Assembly (NCBI RefSeq): GCF_016802725.1
Contig: NC_052677.1
Coordinates: 14,620,329-14,684,328 of the forward strand
Length of the DNA: 64,000 bases
Direction: 5' to 3'
DNA from: Solenopsis invicta
Lineage: Eukaryota; Arthropoda; Insecta; Hymenoptera; Formicidae
The translations under genes were made by a program, and so were the position numbers. This document shows positions 11,371 to 23,406 of the stretch, in pieces. Within the stretch, counting starts at the first letter, position 1, and each line of letters begins with the position of its first letter. The notes below the pieces were generated by a model. The model searched no databases. It was not told the origin of the DNA and was given only the letters and a program-made list of their open reading frames with translations.

Positions 11371-12342
11371 CAATTTCCGATGATCTGTGTTTTGCCGTAA
11401 ACACTTTCAGTGTTTAATTTTTTTTCCCAATCTTTTTTCTTATTTACCTCTATACGTGATACATATTTTCACGATGAAAATTATCTGCATCATACGATAC
11501 GCGTTCACTATCAAAGTTAAGCGTTCAAGTTGAGGAAGAAGCGAAAATCGATTTCCTTCAGGCCAAATTTGTTGGTTCTGGGATTTTCCCCGATTCTCTC
11601 TCGCTCTCGCGATTTCACGCATTCCTCACGCACGAGCGTGAGTGTTAATTAAGATCGACGCGCTTGTAGGTTCGCGTCAGATAAAGGCCGGAAGAGGCAC
11701 GCTCTAACAGGGAAAACGTATTATGATCGTTAATCGAGACGATCTGTCCGCGAAGAACCGACGAACTAGTTCTATCGACTGTACGCGGCAGAGACTGGGG
11801 TATCTACTTAAACGCCCAAGGACAATGGCCGAGCTACCTTCGCAGTGAAACGCTATACACGATCATTTCGAGCGATATATCGCCCCCGTGAGCCTGGCTG
11901 CTGGCAGCAAGACGGTAAGAGAACCTTTCGTGAGATCGAGATAGAGCTTATTGTCCCGGAACGATGGCCGGCAGGTGTGTACGCTTAACAAATCGACCAA
12001 CGTACGACGGAGATGGAGAGGACATTACCCCACTCCACCTGCTACCCTTTTTCTCACTTGCGATTCTTGCTCGTCGCATGCTGCACGACGCTCATTAATT
12101 ATTTTCAGTCAGAAGTGTTACGTAGGTATCTAATGTGACTCAAGTGAAAATGAACAAAGAAAAATAAGTTCGGTGCAATCTAAATGAGTTTAATTAAATA
12201 TGAATTTTTTAAAAATGTAATATAACCTATTTAATCGAGTCACTTTTAACTTCTCATTTCTAATTTAAATTAAAAGTCCTTCGAATTTGTTTCTAATTTT
12301 CAAATTTATTTTAAGGTAACAATTGAATGTGATGTTATTAGC
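11371..12342. other. non-coding stretch, mixed then AT-rich
   Basis: Mixed sequence to about 12130, then AT-rich. Short frames are without motifs. Nothing specific was found apart from the fold-back element that follows. Confidence 0.4.
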
Positions 12343-12446
12343 TACTCTCTAAAGCTCGTAGAGTGGAAATTCACTCGAAAAATTGCACAAGCTCAATTTT
12401 CACTCTTTAAAAGTGACATTTTGCACTCTACGAGATTTAGAGAGTA
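12343..12446. mobile_element. 104-bp fold-back miniature element with TA ends
   Basis: Terminal inverted repeats are 23 bp with one mismatch. The left arm at 12343-12365 begins TACTCTCTAAAGCTCGTAGA, and the right arm at 12424-12446 ends with its complement (G to T change at one position). The arms continue imperfectly inward, with CACTCTTTAAAAGTG as an internal small palindrome at about 12401-12415. The outermost bases are TA on both sides, which would fit a TA target duplication of a Tc1/mariner-type element. There is no coding capacity. I am confident in the structure and less so in the superfamily. Confidence 0.65.
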
Positions 12447-13860
12447 CACAAAATGATTTTTTGATATATTTACACAAGAAGTACGCGAAGTTCATTATTT
12501 ATCGACTCCAAATCAAACACGGAGTTATCAAAAGAATTATCGATGTACATCCATGTTATGATTATCGGCGCCTCGCTTCTCGATCAATCGCATAAATCAG
12601 GATCGCGTTACGACAGCGAAAAATAGCCCGGTCGGATATGCCAAACGTGTCAACGGCAACGAGTGATCCATATTGCGATCGATCCCAACTCCTCTGCTTT
12701 CACGATAACGAGCCACCGTCTATAAATCATACTTCCGTGAGCATCGTTTCCGCGTAGAAGCCAGCAGCTCGTTTCGAAATTATCTCCCATGTCCTAATGG
12801 CTCGTTTCTTCGCCGACTGATAGTCAATCGTGCTGTGAATCGAGGGTTGACGAGGTGGCCAAAGACGAGTTGTCTGGCCAGAGTCAAATATTCCGACCAA
12901 AGTTCAATAACAATAGAAGGTACAAATCTTCGAAAAAGAAGGCGTTCATTAAAACAAAAAGAAATCCAATTTGAGTTTGCGCTACATCAGTACAATTGTG
13001 CCAATGGAGAGTCAGTCGATGCTATCCATGAAGAGACACGAGGCGGGAAACGTCCGACTCGTCTAGCTAGCAAGAAACGCGCGCGTGAAAGGCGATCGTC
13101 CAGCTGCGCTCGCACGACTCCACTTCGGATAACACGCGCTCGCGCGAGAAAGTTACAGTTCGCCGTCGTGGCAATTTGCGAACGACCACAAACGGCGCGT
13201 TTCGCCACAACGCGCGTATGTACAGCCATCTCCTGTGCCAGGCCACCGCCTCTCTCGCGATGGAAAACATTAGTGGAGGAGACTGCGCGCCGCGGAGAAA
13301 TCGTGGAAAAACATAAACGCCTTTGCGAATCGAAATTCCCATATTCCCGTTACCATCGGCGAAGACATCGAATTAATCTTTTAACGTAACGAGTTAAAAT
13401 CCACAACGTAATTCGTTTGATTTTCCTAATATTTCCAGCTGTTTTATTAATTATTGTCATAAAATTTCTTTCTTTTATCTTATTTTTTATAGAATGTAAC
13501 AGATTTGTTAAGAACTTTTGTTCGATAGAGAGATTTGTTCAGCAGATATAAAACACCTATACATTGAATAGAAATTAATTCTTAAAAATGCACAAAGAAA
13601 CGAAAGAAAATTAGTAACACCTGACATATGTAAGAATTGTATTTACACTTCTTACATTTAAAATCAGAGTATTGATATTTGATCTCTTTAGCGAAGTAAA
13701 TCACTAAAAGACGTAGTTACTCACGCGTATCTCGCAGGCATATCTCACGCAGACGCGTGTAGAGATAATAAATATTTACAATGTAGAGTTTGAAACTGAC
13801 AGAAAATGATTAGATAGGATAGTGTGAAACGTTAGGCGCGATGCCGGCGACGTGATTATT
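12447..13860. other. non-coding stretch with Arg-rich spurious frames
   Basis: AT-rich to about 12600, CpG-rich from there to 13390, then AT-rich again. A plus-strand frame at 12835-13389 (184 codons) is dominated by Arg, Ala and Ser from CpG-rich codons and overlaps two minus-strand frames, so I do not treat it as a gene. No repeat is evident. Confidence 0.4.
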
Positions 13861-15917
13861 GATATCACGAGTCACTTAGGCATTCTGATGGAAACAATGA
13901 AACATTCCGTCGCCGCAAGTGCGACTAGGAATGTGAGAGCAAGCGTGTCTCCCGGTATTGCGAATAAAATGCATTTATATTGCAAGAAAGCGTTTAGAAA
14001 AGTTGTTCGACGCCGTGCGTACGATTGATCATATGTCGAGGACGCGATCGTCGGTTCCGCGGATATACACCCGACGCATAATCGCGATGATTCGAGCGGA
14101 CAGGTCCGAACCGAGGTATTCCTTTTGCGGAAGCGTATTGTGAGAGCGTACAGGCCGCGCGTAGAGCGACTTATCAAGCGGCCAGTGAACCAGCAAGGAA
14201 CGAGAGATGACTTGTGCATTACATAGTGCGCGCACTATGCACTAGAAACAAATCAATGCCGTTGACGAAGGCAACGTGGAAACTTATCGGCCACTCGCGA
14301 TGGGACCTCGATCGCGATCGCATAAATCCAGGACGAGTCAGGTGATCAGCGTGTTGTTTGTTTAGAAGTTGAAAAAGAAGAGAATCGCACATGTGTGCGT
14401 GAGAAAGAAGATCAAAGTTAAAGGAAGGTGAAATTGTGGAGTAACGTTTGAATAATGATCATCATGTAAAATTATACGTATAGAAAGTTTTTTCAATATT
14501 ATACTCAAACGTTATTATGGGTTTCTGGTAATAGGATTACAAGAATTTTTTTAGATTATTGCATATTAAAGTGAAATATATGTCTCTCTTATTTATGACT
14601 CTTTTTATTGTATACCGATTAGTCTCGCTACTACAGTTACGTTTTCAAACTTACCAACGGCAATTGTACGAGACCACAACATGTGCGAAAGACATTGCTC
14701 TTAATAATGCGCCTTAATCTTTCAATGAGGCAACCCCGTTGGGCTTTCATGACTGAAAAGCCACGCTGATCGTAGCCATATAAGTAGATCAACGTCATCC
14801 GAGCAGGCCACGTAGATTTAATTTGTGATTTGCGTGTTAATGATGTGAACAGCAGATGAGAGACAAAATGAAGTACGGCGATGATTCGACAATTTTCTCG
14901 TCCTGATTTTATTGTCAATGTTTCCGGGAAACCTCAGTTAGGCGCATGTAGGTTAATTTTACTCTTCCTGTTAATCCCACTCATATAAAGCGGCTTGTAT
15001 GTACGGTCAATTTGCGCAGTTATGTCGACAACGTACGGATTAGATTAAAGTTGTTGCAGTACAAAATCAAACATGTCAGAGAAATTTTGTGTAACAGCGG
15101 TTTTACACAAACTGCTAGTATATGAACCACTTGAGGTTGGCATAAAGTGCCATGTCACATTGTACTCATATCATCAACAGTCGTTTATTGTCGACAGTCG
15201 CGTACCGTTATGAACCGCACTGGCGTAGCTAGTTTCGATTACGTTATAAAGCGCGAAGCGGTAAAGTACGTATATTATTTCACAAACGACTGGCAACATC
15301 GATACCCGCTTGGTGGACGATACGCCTAACGAGCCGATTATTCACGCGCGTGAAGATCGAATAGATCGGCGAACGATGATATAGCTAGCGCATAGATCAG
15401 TGTACAATGATGCGGGTAACTCGAAACGCTAAGAGACACAAAGTCGAACAAAGTGCAAAATTCGATCGAGAGCGAAATTATAGCGTTTCTTATTCACAAA
15501 AATTTATATATAGATATTAGATTAAATAGAGAACGTACACGTAGATTAATAAAACATCTCCAGTGATATTATGGAAGAATTTAAAATTCACTTGAGATGG
15601 TCGTAATTTGCATCAGAATTCAAAATAGAATTCTGTTTATAAATGATTTTATAAGCCGCGTATAAAACAAGAAATATTTGAAGAATCAGAATACGCATAT
15701 GTACAAAATATACATTATACAATACACATGCACACATAAAATTACAAATAAAATTATATCTTGACTCAAACCATAGATTATACCAAGTGGATTTCAGAAC
15801 TAGACATATTCATCATATTGCTGAAAAATATCATCAGATTACATACACGCCAATATCCGAATTACTGCAATTAATTCCGTAGCCAAATTCCCACATTATA
15901 TTTAAGTATCTTTATAA
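13861..15917. other. non-coding stretch, mixed
   Basis: A mixed CpG-rich part (13861-14360) is followed by AT-richer sequence. It contains an imperfect hairpin at 14442-14513 and a minus-strand 93-codon frame at 14637-14918. That frame runs through a GTAAGT donor-like site near its end. Neither is strong enough to call as a gene. The AT-rich part, 15480-15910, has only small incidental palindromes. Confidence 0.4.
14442..14513. repeat. short imperfect hairpin
   Basis: TAACGTTTGA at 14442-14451 is exactly complementary to TCAAACGTTA at 14504-14513. The pairing may extend inward through ATAAT with ATTAT after a bulge. The arms enclose about 52 bases of AT-rich sequence. The size is compatible with a pre-miRNA, but the arms match no miRNA I know and the stem is short. 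Confidence 0.35.
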
Positions 15918-16460
15918 TTGCGTATTGGTGCTTCGACATTAATATCTTCTCCGTTCGCCTCCAGTATCTGTGGTCAAAACGCTCGGTGGTTTTGCAGCAT
16001 GCGATGCGGCGCTGTATCCGCCACGAGTGTTTCTCTCTCCCAGCAAAAGGAGAACTCCGTAATTAGATTCATGCAAATCGGTAAAGGTGAAGTCCCCCTT
16101 TCCCCCCTCCCCCCTCACGGGACTCCTGACAGAAAATTCGTCCTGGCGCGGACACGTCGCGTCGCGTCGCGTCCCGTCGTTCGTCGTCCTTAAAAGGCGT
16201 GTCGCTCCTTGACCCGCGTTGGCGCTCATCCGTCACGCTTGTCAGCCCTCGAGATACGCGCATCCCGTGTCGCCCGATGCCGACGTGTACGATAAACCTC
16301 TCCAGAGAGTGCACCACGCCGCGCGGACATATTTATGAATCCGCGAATGAAAGTCCGCGAGCGCACGGAGATACATAAATAAGAGCTCCGGCGAAGGCAT
16401 GGTTTAGGGGAAGCATCTCTGCCATCCGCGTTACCTAACCATCGCGAATTAATGCCCACA
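15918..16460. other. GC-rich non-coding block with pentamer repeat
   Basis: CpG-rich DNA with overlapping frames on both strands and no recognisable protein. It contains a CGTCG pentamer repeated about five times at 16155-16179, and a C/T-rich run at about 16097-16114. No further structure can be supported. Confidence 0.4.
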
Positions 16461-16879
16461 ACTGGTAATCACATCCAGAAAATGTGAACAGATTTACTAT
16501 GAAAGCGCAATCAAGTATTTCCGTACTTTGAATATGAGAAAATGATATATAACTTTTAATATCTTCTTTAAAGAGAAAGAAAAGAAATAACATTTGTTGT
16601 CATAAAATTTGACAACCAAGTAATATGCATTTCTATTTGTCTATTATTATTAATAATTCAGCTATTAATAAATTAGTATAAAATAAGTCTCTTTATAATT
16701 ATATAAAATTTAATTGAAATATGTCAAATCAAATACTTTTTTAATTTTAATCTTAACAGAATGTGTGTGTGCGTGTGTGTGTGTGTGTGGTGTGTGTTCC
16801 GAACAAAGTATCTGTTCAAATTTTGACACAATGTTGACAGTGCGGCATTTATGATCTTTTTTTTTTGAATCTTATCACA
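16461..16879. other. AT-rich stretch containing a (GT)n repeat
   Basis: AT-rich sequence without frames, carrying the GT microsatellite listed separately and a run of ten T at 16857-16866. Confidence 0.4.
16762..16797. repeat. (GT)n microsatellite
   Basis: About 17 GT units with two interruptions (GC once, GG once). This alternating purine-pyrimidine repeat is likely polymorphic in length. Confidence 0.9.
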
Positions 16880-17500
16880 ATATAATTTATTCGCCGTGTT
16901 GAGAAGTACCGATGCAACACGATGTCATGCCGCGCGCGAGCGGTCGTAAGCAACATTATTACTATCGCCTTTACGGAGTAAGTAAATTGCGTCTCTCCAT
17001 GGTCGTATCTTCCTGGCTACGTAACGGGAAGAAGTATGGGGCCGCGCGGCCGCGCCACCCGTCTCAGATAATTCCCCGCGCGTTTGCAAACGCAGATGCC
17101 CGTTATGGTGACAGGTACGCAATGTTTCATTACGCGCCATCACGGCCGATTATGAGGCCGGGCGGGTAATTGATTCGGCGCGTTTAATTTAACGAGAATT
17201 GCGCCGGGATGGACACCTCGGCGTTGATCGGCGCCCGCGAAGGCAAGTGCCCGTAATGGTTGTAATTTACTAAAACGGGACCGGCGGACCGACCGAATAA
17301 AGCACCTGAGAACACGGTTCATTAGTCACCGATCCCTTAGCGTACTCGTTCCCTCGTGTTTTCGACCGAAGGAGTCTTTCTTCGTACATCTCGTCTGGAG
17401 AGCCGTGCCATCCTTCGCCGGCGACTCCCGGACTTTCCCCAGGGAGACGTCGGAAAATAACGCAATGTATCACGTGAATGTATGCTGGTTCATTAATATC
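16880..17500. promoter_or_regulatory. candidate regulatory block, CpG-rich
   Basis: CpG-rich DNA with TAAT-type cores embedded in it, for example GTAATTGATTCGG at 17167-17179 and TTTAATTTAACGAGAATTG at 17184-17202. The word AATTTAACGA here is shared with the block near 7516. Frames are overlapping and motif-free. It is listed as a possible conserved non-coding element by texture only. Confidence 0.25.
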
Positions 17501-19540
17501 CATCGTTACTGCCGAACTTGCAAATTGTTAAAGAAATCAACCTACTTTTAAATAAACCAATTTATTCGAGTTTTTCAATTCTTGCATCTCGCGTATAGGT
17601 TGCCGAGTAAATAAACGTATTATAGAGGGAAAGAGTCTCTCTCTGTCTCTCTCCTGCAGCGATAAGACACACAACATTAGTTAAACCGCGTACGTTTCCT
17701 TTATCTCAAGAGTAACATTCAAGTCTGCAAACGTCGTAATAATCTTGTTGCAGCACGCCTCTATGCATCGATAGAAGAGATGTTCGGCGCATGCCGCGAA
17801 GATTACGCCACTGTCTTCGAGCAAGTCGATGACCGATCGCCGATCGCTTGTACCTCGTGATTGAACCAGCTTTATAGGTACATGCTCGCGCGTCCACCCT
17901 CTGTCACGACGTACACACATATATACATATATATTCGTACCAGGTCCGACTCGTCGCGATCGTTTTGTATCGGCTTGCCAGTGTCAAGCGGTTATCTTGA
18001 TTCAATAACTGTTAATGTCATCCGGCGATTGTCCGCCTCGGCACTTGTTCACCGATGGAAAACCGTGCCTCGTCCGAGGCGCCGTACATATCTAATTATA
18101 ATAAGAATAACAGTAACATATTGTGTCCCGCTGCATATGGCGATGTACACGATCGAGCGATCGCTATCGATAAATCTCAAATACATATATATTATTCACA
18201 GATACGAATGCGCGGCTTTCAAAGTTCTTTTCTTATATGCTAAATTTAATAGAATTTTTATTTTCGCTGAAATTTCTCTCTTAATGTTAAAAATTAGAAA
18301 GATGACATCAATGAAAATATTACCGATTCTAACTGTTTCAAATTTAACAACAGACATTGTTCATTTTTTTGCTACAATAACGATACAACTGTGAAGAACA
18401 GAATTTTCTAAAAAAAATGAGTTTAAATGTTTTGAATTATTAGAACTTTGAAATCATAAAAATATTATTTTTAAATACGATATTGTAGCGTAATATCTGA
18501 TTGTAGAGGAATAAAAGTATCAATAGCTCTGTTCAGCGCACTGAATTCTTACACCTGTTATACAAAATGAATCTTTAAAAGCAATCCGTATTGATTTATG
18601 ACAATTTTGATGATAAATTTTCTTTTCTTACTTTCCTTTTCAATTTTAAAGAAACTTAATTAGCGACGTCATTCCGAAAATCTGTTCTTTTTTTGCACGT
18701 GTCAATTTTTGAGTTATGTCGTTGCAGCAAATAAGCGATGTGTACCGAACGTTTGAAATTTAATCATCCACAATTTTATAATGTACGTTGAGTAACGAAA
18801 CAAAGCGATTGGAAAAAATTCATAATCGATTTTTTTTTCAGACGATAAAATCGAGTGTTATGTCGTGTAAGGCTGCAGTTTTGTTCGCAACGGTCGAATG
18901 CCTCCCGTTTCGGCCGCCTGCCAAGTCCGCGAGAAATCATGCGGAAGATTCTCCTCTCTACCGTCGACGAAACTTCTCTTCTCCTTTCTTGTCCCATGTC
19001 ACCGGACGTACGGACGTCGAGCGGACTTAGCGCGATTTGGCGTTCGCCGAACGGCAACGCGAAATCGGCCAACCGTGATCCGCCACACAAGTCGAGCTCG
19101 CCTACCCGCTATCGCGTAGTCGATTCGATAATCGAGTCACAGGTATAAATTGCGTTATCCATTTACAGAATTTTATATGAATATTCAGTGAGCGGCTGAG
19201 TGAAATTCTCCAATTTATTGCAAATTGCAATTTATCTGCATTTATGCCCGTGATATCAGAAAATACAAAGAAAATTGAATGGCAAAGAAAATTGTCTGTG
19301 ATACTTTTTGATAAAAAAAAAATTAGAGCTCTAATAAGATGTTGAGTTTCTTTCACAGAGAACTTACGCTGATAGATTAGATGATACAGAGATATCCTTT
19401 CGGTGTACGTTTCAAGAATACAAAATACTCCAGGCGCACAAGAGAAATCGCGCGAGTAGGAGCGGTTTTGCAGTAAGTGCTCGTTACTGTTAGCATTGTC
19501 CGGAGCTCAGTAATTCTGCAATAAAATTAATATCGTCGCT
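17501..19540. other. non-coding stretch, mixed to AT-rich
   Basis: Contains a small CT patch near 17635-17652, a plus-strand 177-codon frame at 17861-18394 without motif (it crosses from mixed into AT-rich DNA), and AT-rich sequence from 18240 to 18780. Three short overlapping plus-strand frames at 18788-19148 share a CpG-rich patch, and one ends near a CAG|GTATAA donor-like site at 19140. I see nothing strong enough to call an exon. Confidence 0.4.
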
Positions 19541-20090
19541 TATTCAATCGTGGCACCGGCGAATTCTCCGTGGAGAAGGCTTCCGCTTGTAGGTAACATT
19601 GGCGAGGGATAGGGGTACCGGTGCGGAGAGACACGCCGCACCGGTTCGCGCGCAAAACTCGCGGCGTTATCGACGCGGGCGTTATCGCCGCGCGTATCTT
19701 CCGCGGGGAGCGGCGGCCGTTCGGGTGGTACCAATTTGTCGTGCCTTTATCGGGCGTCATCTGATGGCGATCCGACACCGTCGCTCGGCTGAATGGCGAA
19801 CCTCGCTACCTCGAAGTGACACCCGGGCACAATGGGAACAAAGCGCCGTTCGCGTCCTCGGCCGGTGTTTTGTTTCATTCCGCCAGTGGACAAGCCGCAT
19901 TATTTGTCATGCATTTTGACCCTCGCCGATCTCATCTCGGACATTTTTCTCTGCCTCGCGCGTTCGTCGCGGAATCATAAAGACCGGGGGCCCTCGGCGA
20001 GAGACGACTTTCGCATCGAAGGACAAAAACCTGTGCCAACGGTGAAACGTCTGACACGAACGCGGTAGGTTCTGCCTCAAGATAAGGGAT
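19541..20090. other. CpG-rich block
   Basis: Strongly CpG-rich, with frames open on both strands as expected from the low stop-codon density. The adjacent words ACAATGG and AACAAAG at about 19829-19842 match SOX/HMG-box consensus sites. No protein is recognised. Confidence 0.35.
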
Positions 20091-21106
20091 CTACGCTTAT
20101 GCGAAGAGGGAGCTCTTGAAAGATTGAAAACTTAATTGATAGGACATGTAAATATATCAGCTACTAAACTCGAATTTTTTAACTTTCTTTTTTTGTTATT
20201 TGAATACTATATATTTCTTTTACGTAAAAATATCTAAAAATTCCTGAATGTTTAATTTTAACACTCTGTATACAGGGTTCAAAAATTTTGTCTCGCGAAT
20301 TTTTCTCTTAATAAAAGTACAAACACTGTAATTAGTTGTAACATTTATATACAATTTTCTAAAATAAATAACCATACGAATATTTTTTAGAAATGTTAGA
20401 GTATACGTGAATCATTGAAGAATTTTTTTATAATTGTAAAAATAATGAAAATCAAGATAGAAGTATCGTGTTCCAACGTGCATACATCAGGTGTCAAAAA
20501 AACGAGTGTACAGAGTGTTAATAATTGTATCTGTCATTTGGATTCTCTTAAACAAAAGCATTTTTGGAAAAAAAACCTGAAAGCTCTTCCGAAACAAAAG
20601 AATGTTACCGATGATTTGAAATCAGTAGCCGTCGTTCTCTCTCGTTTCTGGCGTTCGAACCGGCGATACAAGGATTAACATTCCGGGAGCGAAGGCGCGC
20701 GGCGTACTTACATTCTCAGCACCGAGATGCGGCTTAATTGGCATATCAATCCCAGATGAACCGGTAGATAAGTGCGCGAACGTTAGACGGAGAGAAACGC
20801 GGCCGTACAAGGTCTTGCGGGTTAATAAAGTTGCATCCACGCAAGAGTCGCGATCAAGCGTCCCGCTTCGTATTAGCGTCGCCTCCGGTTGAAGATGAAA
20901 AATTAAAAGGTACAATATAAACTGTTTAATGCTTGATAAGGTGCGCAAAGGTGTAAAGGATTGTCACGTTTAACCTGACGATTAGATGGATTATCTCCTT
21001 GTTATTGTTTATAAAACAAATCTTCGCGGAATTAATGTATCTGTAATACACAATTTTTTGCGTGTTGCGTTCTTGTGTTCCCTAAAAGAATCGTGAGAAT
21101 GTTAAA
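20091..21106. other. non-coding stretch, AT-rich then mixed
   Basis: AT-rich to about 20640. The 20640-20960 part is mixed, with a motif-free minus-strand frame at 20622-20948. No repeat structure was found. Confidence 0.4.
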
Positions 21107-21128
21107 GAAAAAAAAAAAAAAAAAAAAA
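21107..21128. repeat. poly-A run
   Basis: Twenty-two consecutive A residues. It could be the tail of a decayed retroposed sequence, but the upstream sequence shows no reverse-transcriptase motif and no target duplication is visible. A simple homopolymer is the safer call. Confidence 0.85.
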
Positions 21129-23378
21129 CGGCATCACGACGGTTAATTTCGCGGCAACGTATAATTGCCTCGACGGAATCGCGAAACACCGACGAAGATC
21201 TCTCGGTGTGTTCCGCGGCGTACTATCGTCTTGCCAACGATCGCATCGGGCGAGATAGACCCCATTAGGTGGGATAATAACGAAACGATTAATTTGCATC
21301 GTTCAGCGGCGCAGTCGGAATCGCGATTACACGATTCGAGCCATAAACGTTCTCTACGGTAGATCGCACTACCCGTGTACTATCCTCGCGGCAGATCGAT
21401 ATCTCCGCGAGCGGTTAGCAGTGTCTGTATATCGATATCGCCCGCGTGCCGTGTCGTAACGACTTTATAGCAGATACCGGGGACAGGTGGGGTCGATACA
21501 TGGTATCGCGGTACACGGCATCGGAACCGCGAAACGGTGAAACTCGCTCGCGAGTCGAGTGGTTTTTGTCGCTATAATGATAATTTTTACACGCCGCGGC
21601 GAGAGACACGATTAAATCGCCCCGGCGACAAATATATACGTCGTCGAGAGTATTTCCTTCGCGCAGCAATTACGATCGATCTTTTTTCCCTCCCATGTTT
21701 TTTCTCCTCGATTTACCGCGACGCCGCCGCCGCGACAAGTTGCGCGTTTCGCAACGATCGCGCGCGCGCGCGCGCGACCGTGTTGCGCGAGAAAACGAGT
21801 GTCAGGAAACAGCCTTTCCTCTCGCACAGTGAAATTAGGAAAAGTTATAATTCATATAAATGACTCGTACGCTTAATTTCCCTTTCTCTCTTTCTCTTTC
21901 CCCCTCGCGATGCTACATGTCGAGCGATCGTTACGCTATTTGGATGGCGATTACGGAAACAAGTAGAGACATTCTCCGGCAGAGAGAACTCCGTTACGTT
22001 ACGGACTCAATTCTACCGTACACGCCGCGCTCGGGTCTATATCATTCTCAGCGCTTCGTATATATCTCACTCGCGAGAGGATAATTGACCTTCGCCCCTT
22101 CGTAATGAACCTCCGCGAGCGATTATACTTGGCCGGGACACGCCGCGCGTCCAAGTCCCGACACCTCCAAGTCGGGGCTGTTTAGCGTGGCAAGTGGGTG
22201 AAACGGAGGGACGTTTACGCGCACGATAGGCACGTAATGACCGATTGGCGAGGCGTTTTGTTGGCCGAGCTAAAGCGAGAACACAGCAGGGCCGGGCGTG
22301 TATTTTTGAGTAATTACCGCTATCACGCGACGCCGAAGGTGTTACTTGGTTGCAAAGCTACGATCAAAGCTCTCTTGCCCCTCGCCTCGCCTCTCGCGTA
22401 TCAAGCGGAACCCAAGCCGCTTCCCTTTCCCTTCTATCGCTACCGTGCCCTCTCTTGTACTACTCTCCTATTTCCTTACTTCCTCCCCTCCCTCCCCCTG
22501 CGATCTTCTCACCCTCGTCTCGCCGTATAGACGGCAGTTAGGCGAAACTTGGAAACTGGTAGTTCGACGGTCGCATGACTCCGATAAGCGATTACGCTTT
22601 AACAGACTACCACCGAGAGCCTCTAACGACCGGTTGCCTCATTGGCTTCTCACGACATTGGCCGTTTTTCACTGACCAGACTTGGGCACGAGAGAGACTG
22701 ACGCCGATCGAAAAACACGAGAATTAAAAGTGTCCCGTCGCTCAAGCGTGTATTTTTCCTTCTTGCTTTCGTTACATTTTGCGACGCGCGACGATGAGAA
22801 ACTTTACTATTGTATCTTAAAAATTTTGTTATGTAGTACAGAGTTCATTGTTGCATACACACTTTGCAAATTGGATTGAGCGCCTCGTATAATTTTCCGC
22901 GAGGAAACCGCTCGATTCTATCAACGCCGAATGAGATCGCGACCCGCCCCGCGGAAAAAAATCCTTCAGGAATCTATCGATAGAGCTCTACCGATAATTT
23001 AGGATAATGAAAACGTAGCCGTAATAAGATCACGATTCAATCCTCGGCGCAGCAGATCGAAAGAAGGCGCGATCGTAACGGACGGCGGTCTCTCCTCTGT
23101 TGTGGTCTTCCGCGGGCGGTCACGCACCGTCGGCCACGCCGCAAATCCGGCCGCGCCGCGATATCGCGCGCACATCAGCATATTCGTGCAAATTGATCGC
23201 GCCGGCCGGCATCGGGGACAAGGGCTCCTCTCTCGCGTTCAAGGATAAGACGCCGTATAATCTTTCGGATCTCGGCGTGACCCGCAATCGCGACAGAATG
23301 ACCCCGTTCCGTTTCCTCACGTAACCAAGCAGTGTCTACATACGCTTTTTTTCCTGCGTATTGCTTTCCAAGACGTCT
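21129..23378. other. long CpG-rich non-coding run
   Basis: Over 2 kb of CpG-rich sequence with overlapping frames on both strands up to 110 codons, none with a recognisable motif. It includes a pyrimidine-rich part at 22420-22525 that gives Pro/Ser/Leu-rich pseudo-peptides, an alternating CG run at 21759-21776, and many CGA-type words. It could be a regulatory domain or CpG island, but no defined element can be supported. Confidence 0.4.
21759..21776. repeat. (CG)9 alternating run
   Basis: Nine uninterrupted CG dinucleotides, with the word GTTGCGCG on both sides (about 21739-21746 and 21781-21788). This alternating sequence favours left-handed Z-DNA. Its persistence also suggests weak loss of CpG by methylation at this locus. 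Confidence 0.9.
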
Positions 23379-23406
23379 AGAGAGAGAGAGAGAGAGAGAG
23401 AGAGAA
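23379..23406. repeat. (AG)13 microsatellite
   Basis: A pure AG repeat followed by AAAG. It is responsible for the Arg-Glu run in the overlapping plus-strand frame, which is not a gene. Confidence 0.9.

Noticed and set aside
12835..13389. 184-codon plus-strand frame
   Set aside because: The Arg/Ala/Ser-rich translation of CpG-rich DNA is overlapped by open minus-strand frames. There is no domain.
15614..15635. CAGAATTC and GAATTCTG 8-bp hairpin
   Set aside because: The stem is too short to distinguish from chance in AT-rich DNA.
20641..20675. GTTCGAACC as a tRNA T-loop (B box)
   Set aside because: No A box at the proper distance upstream and no cloverleaf stems. I found no tRNA in the window.
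21107..21128. Poly-A run as a retroposon tail
   Set aside because: No reverse-transcriptase motif, no target duplication and no recognisable upstream element.
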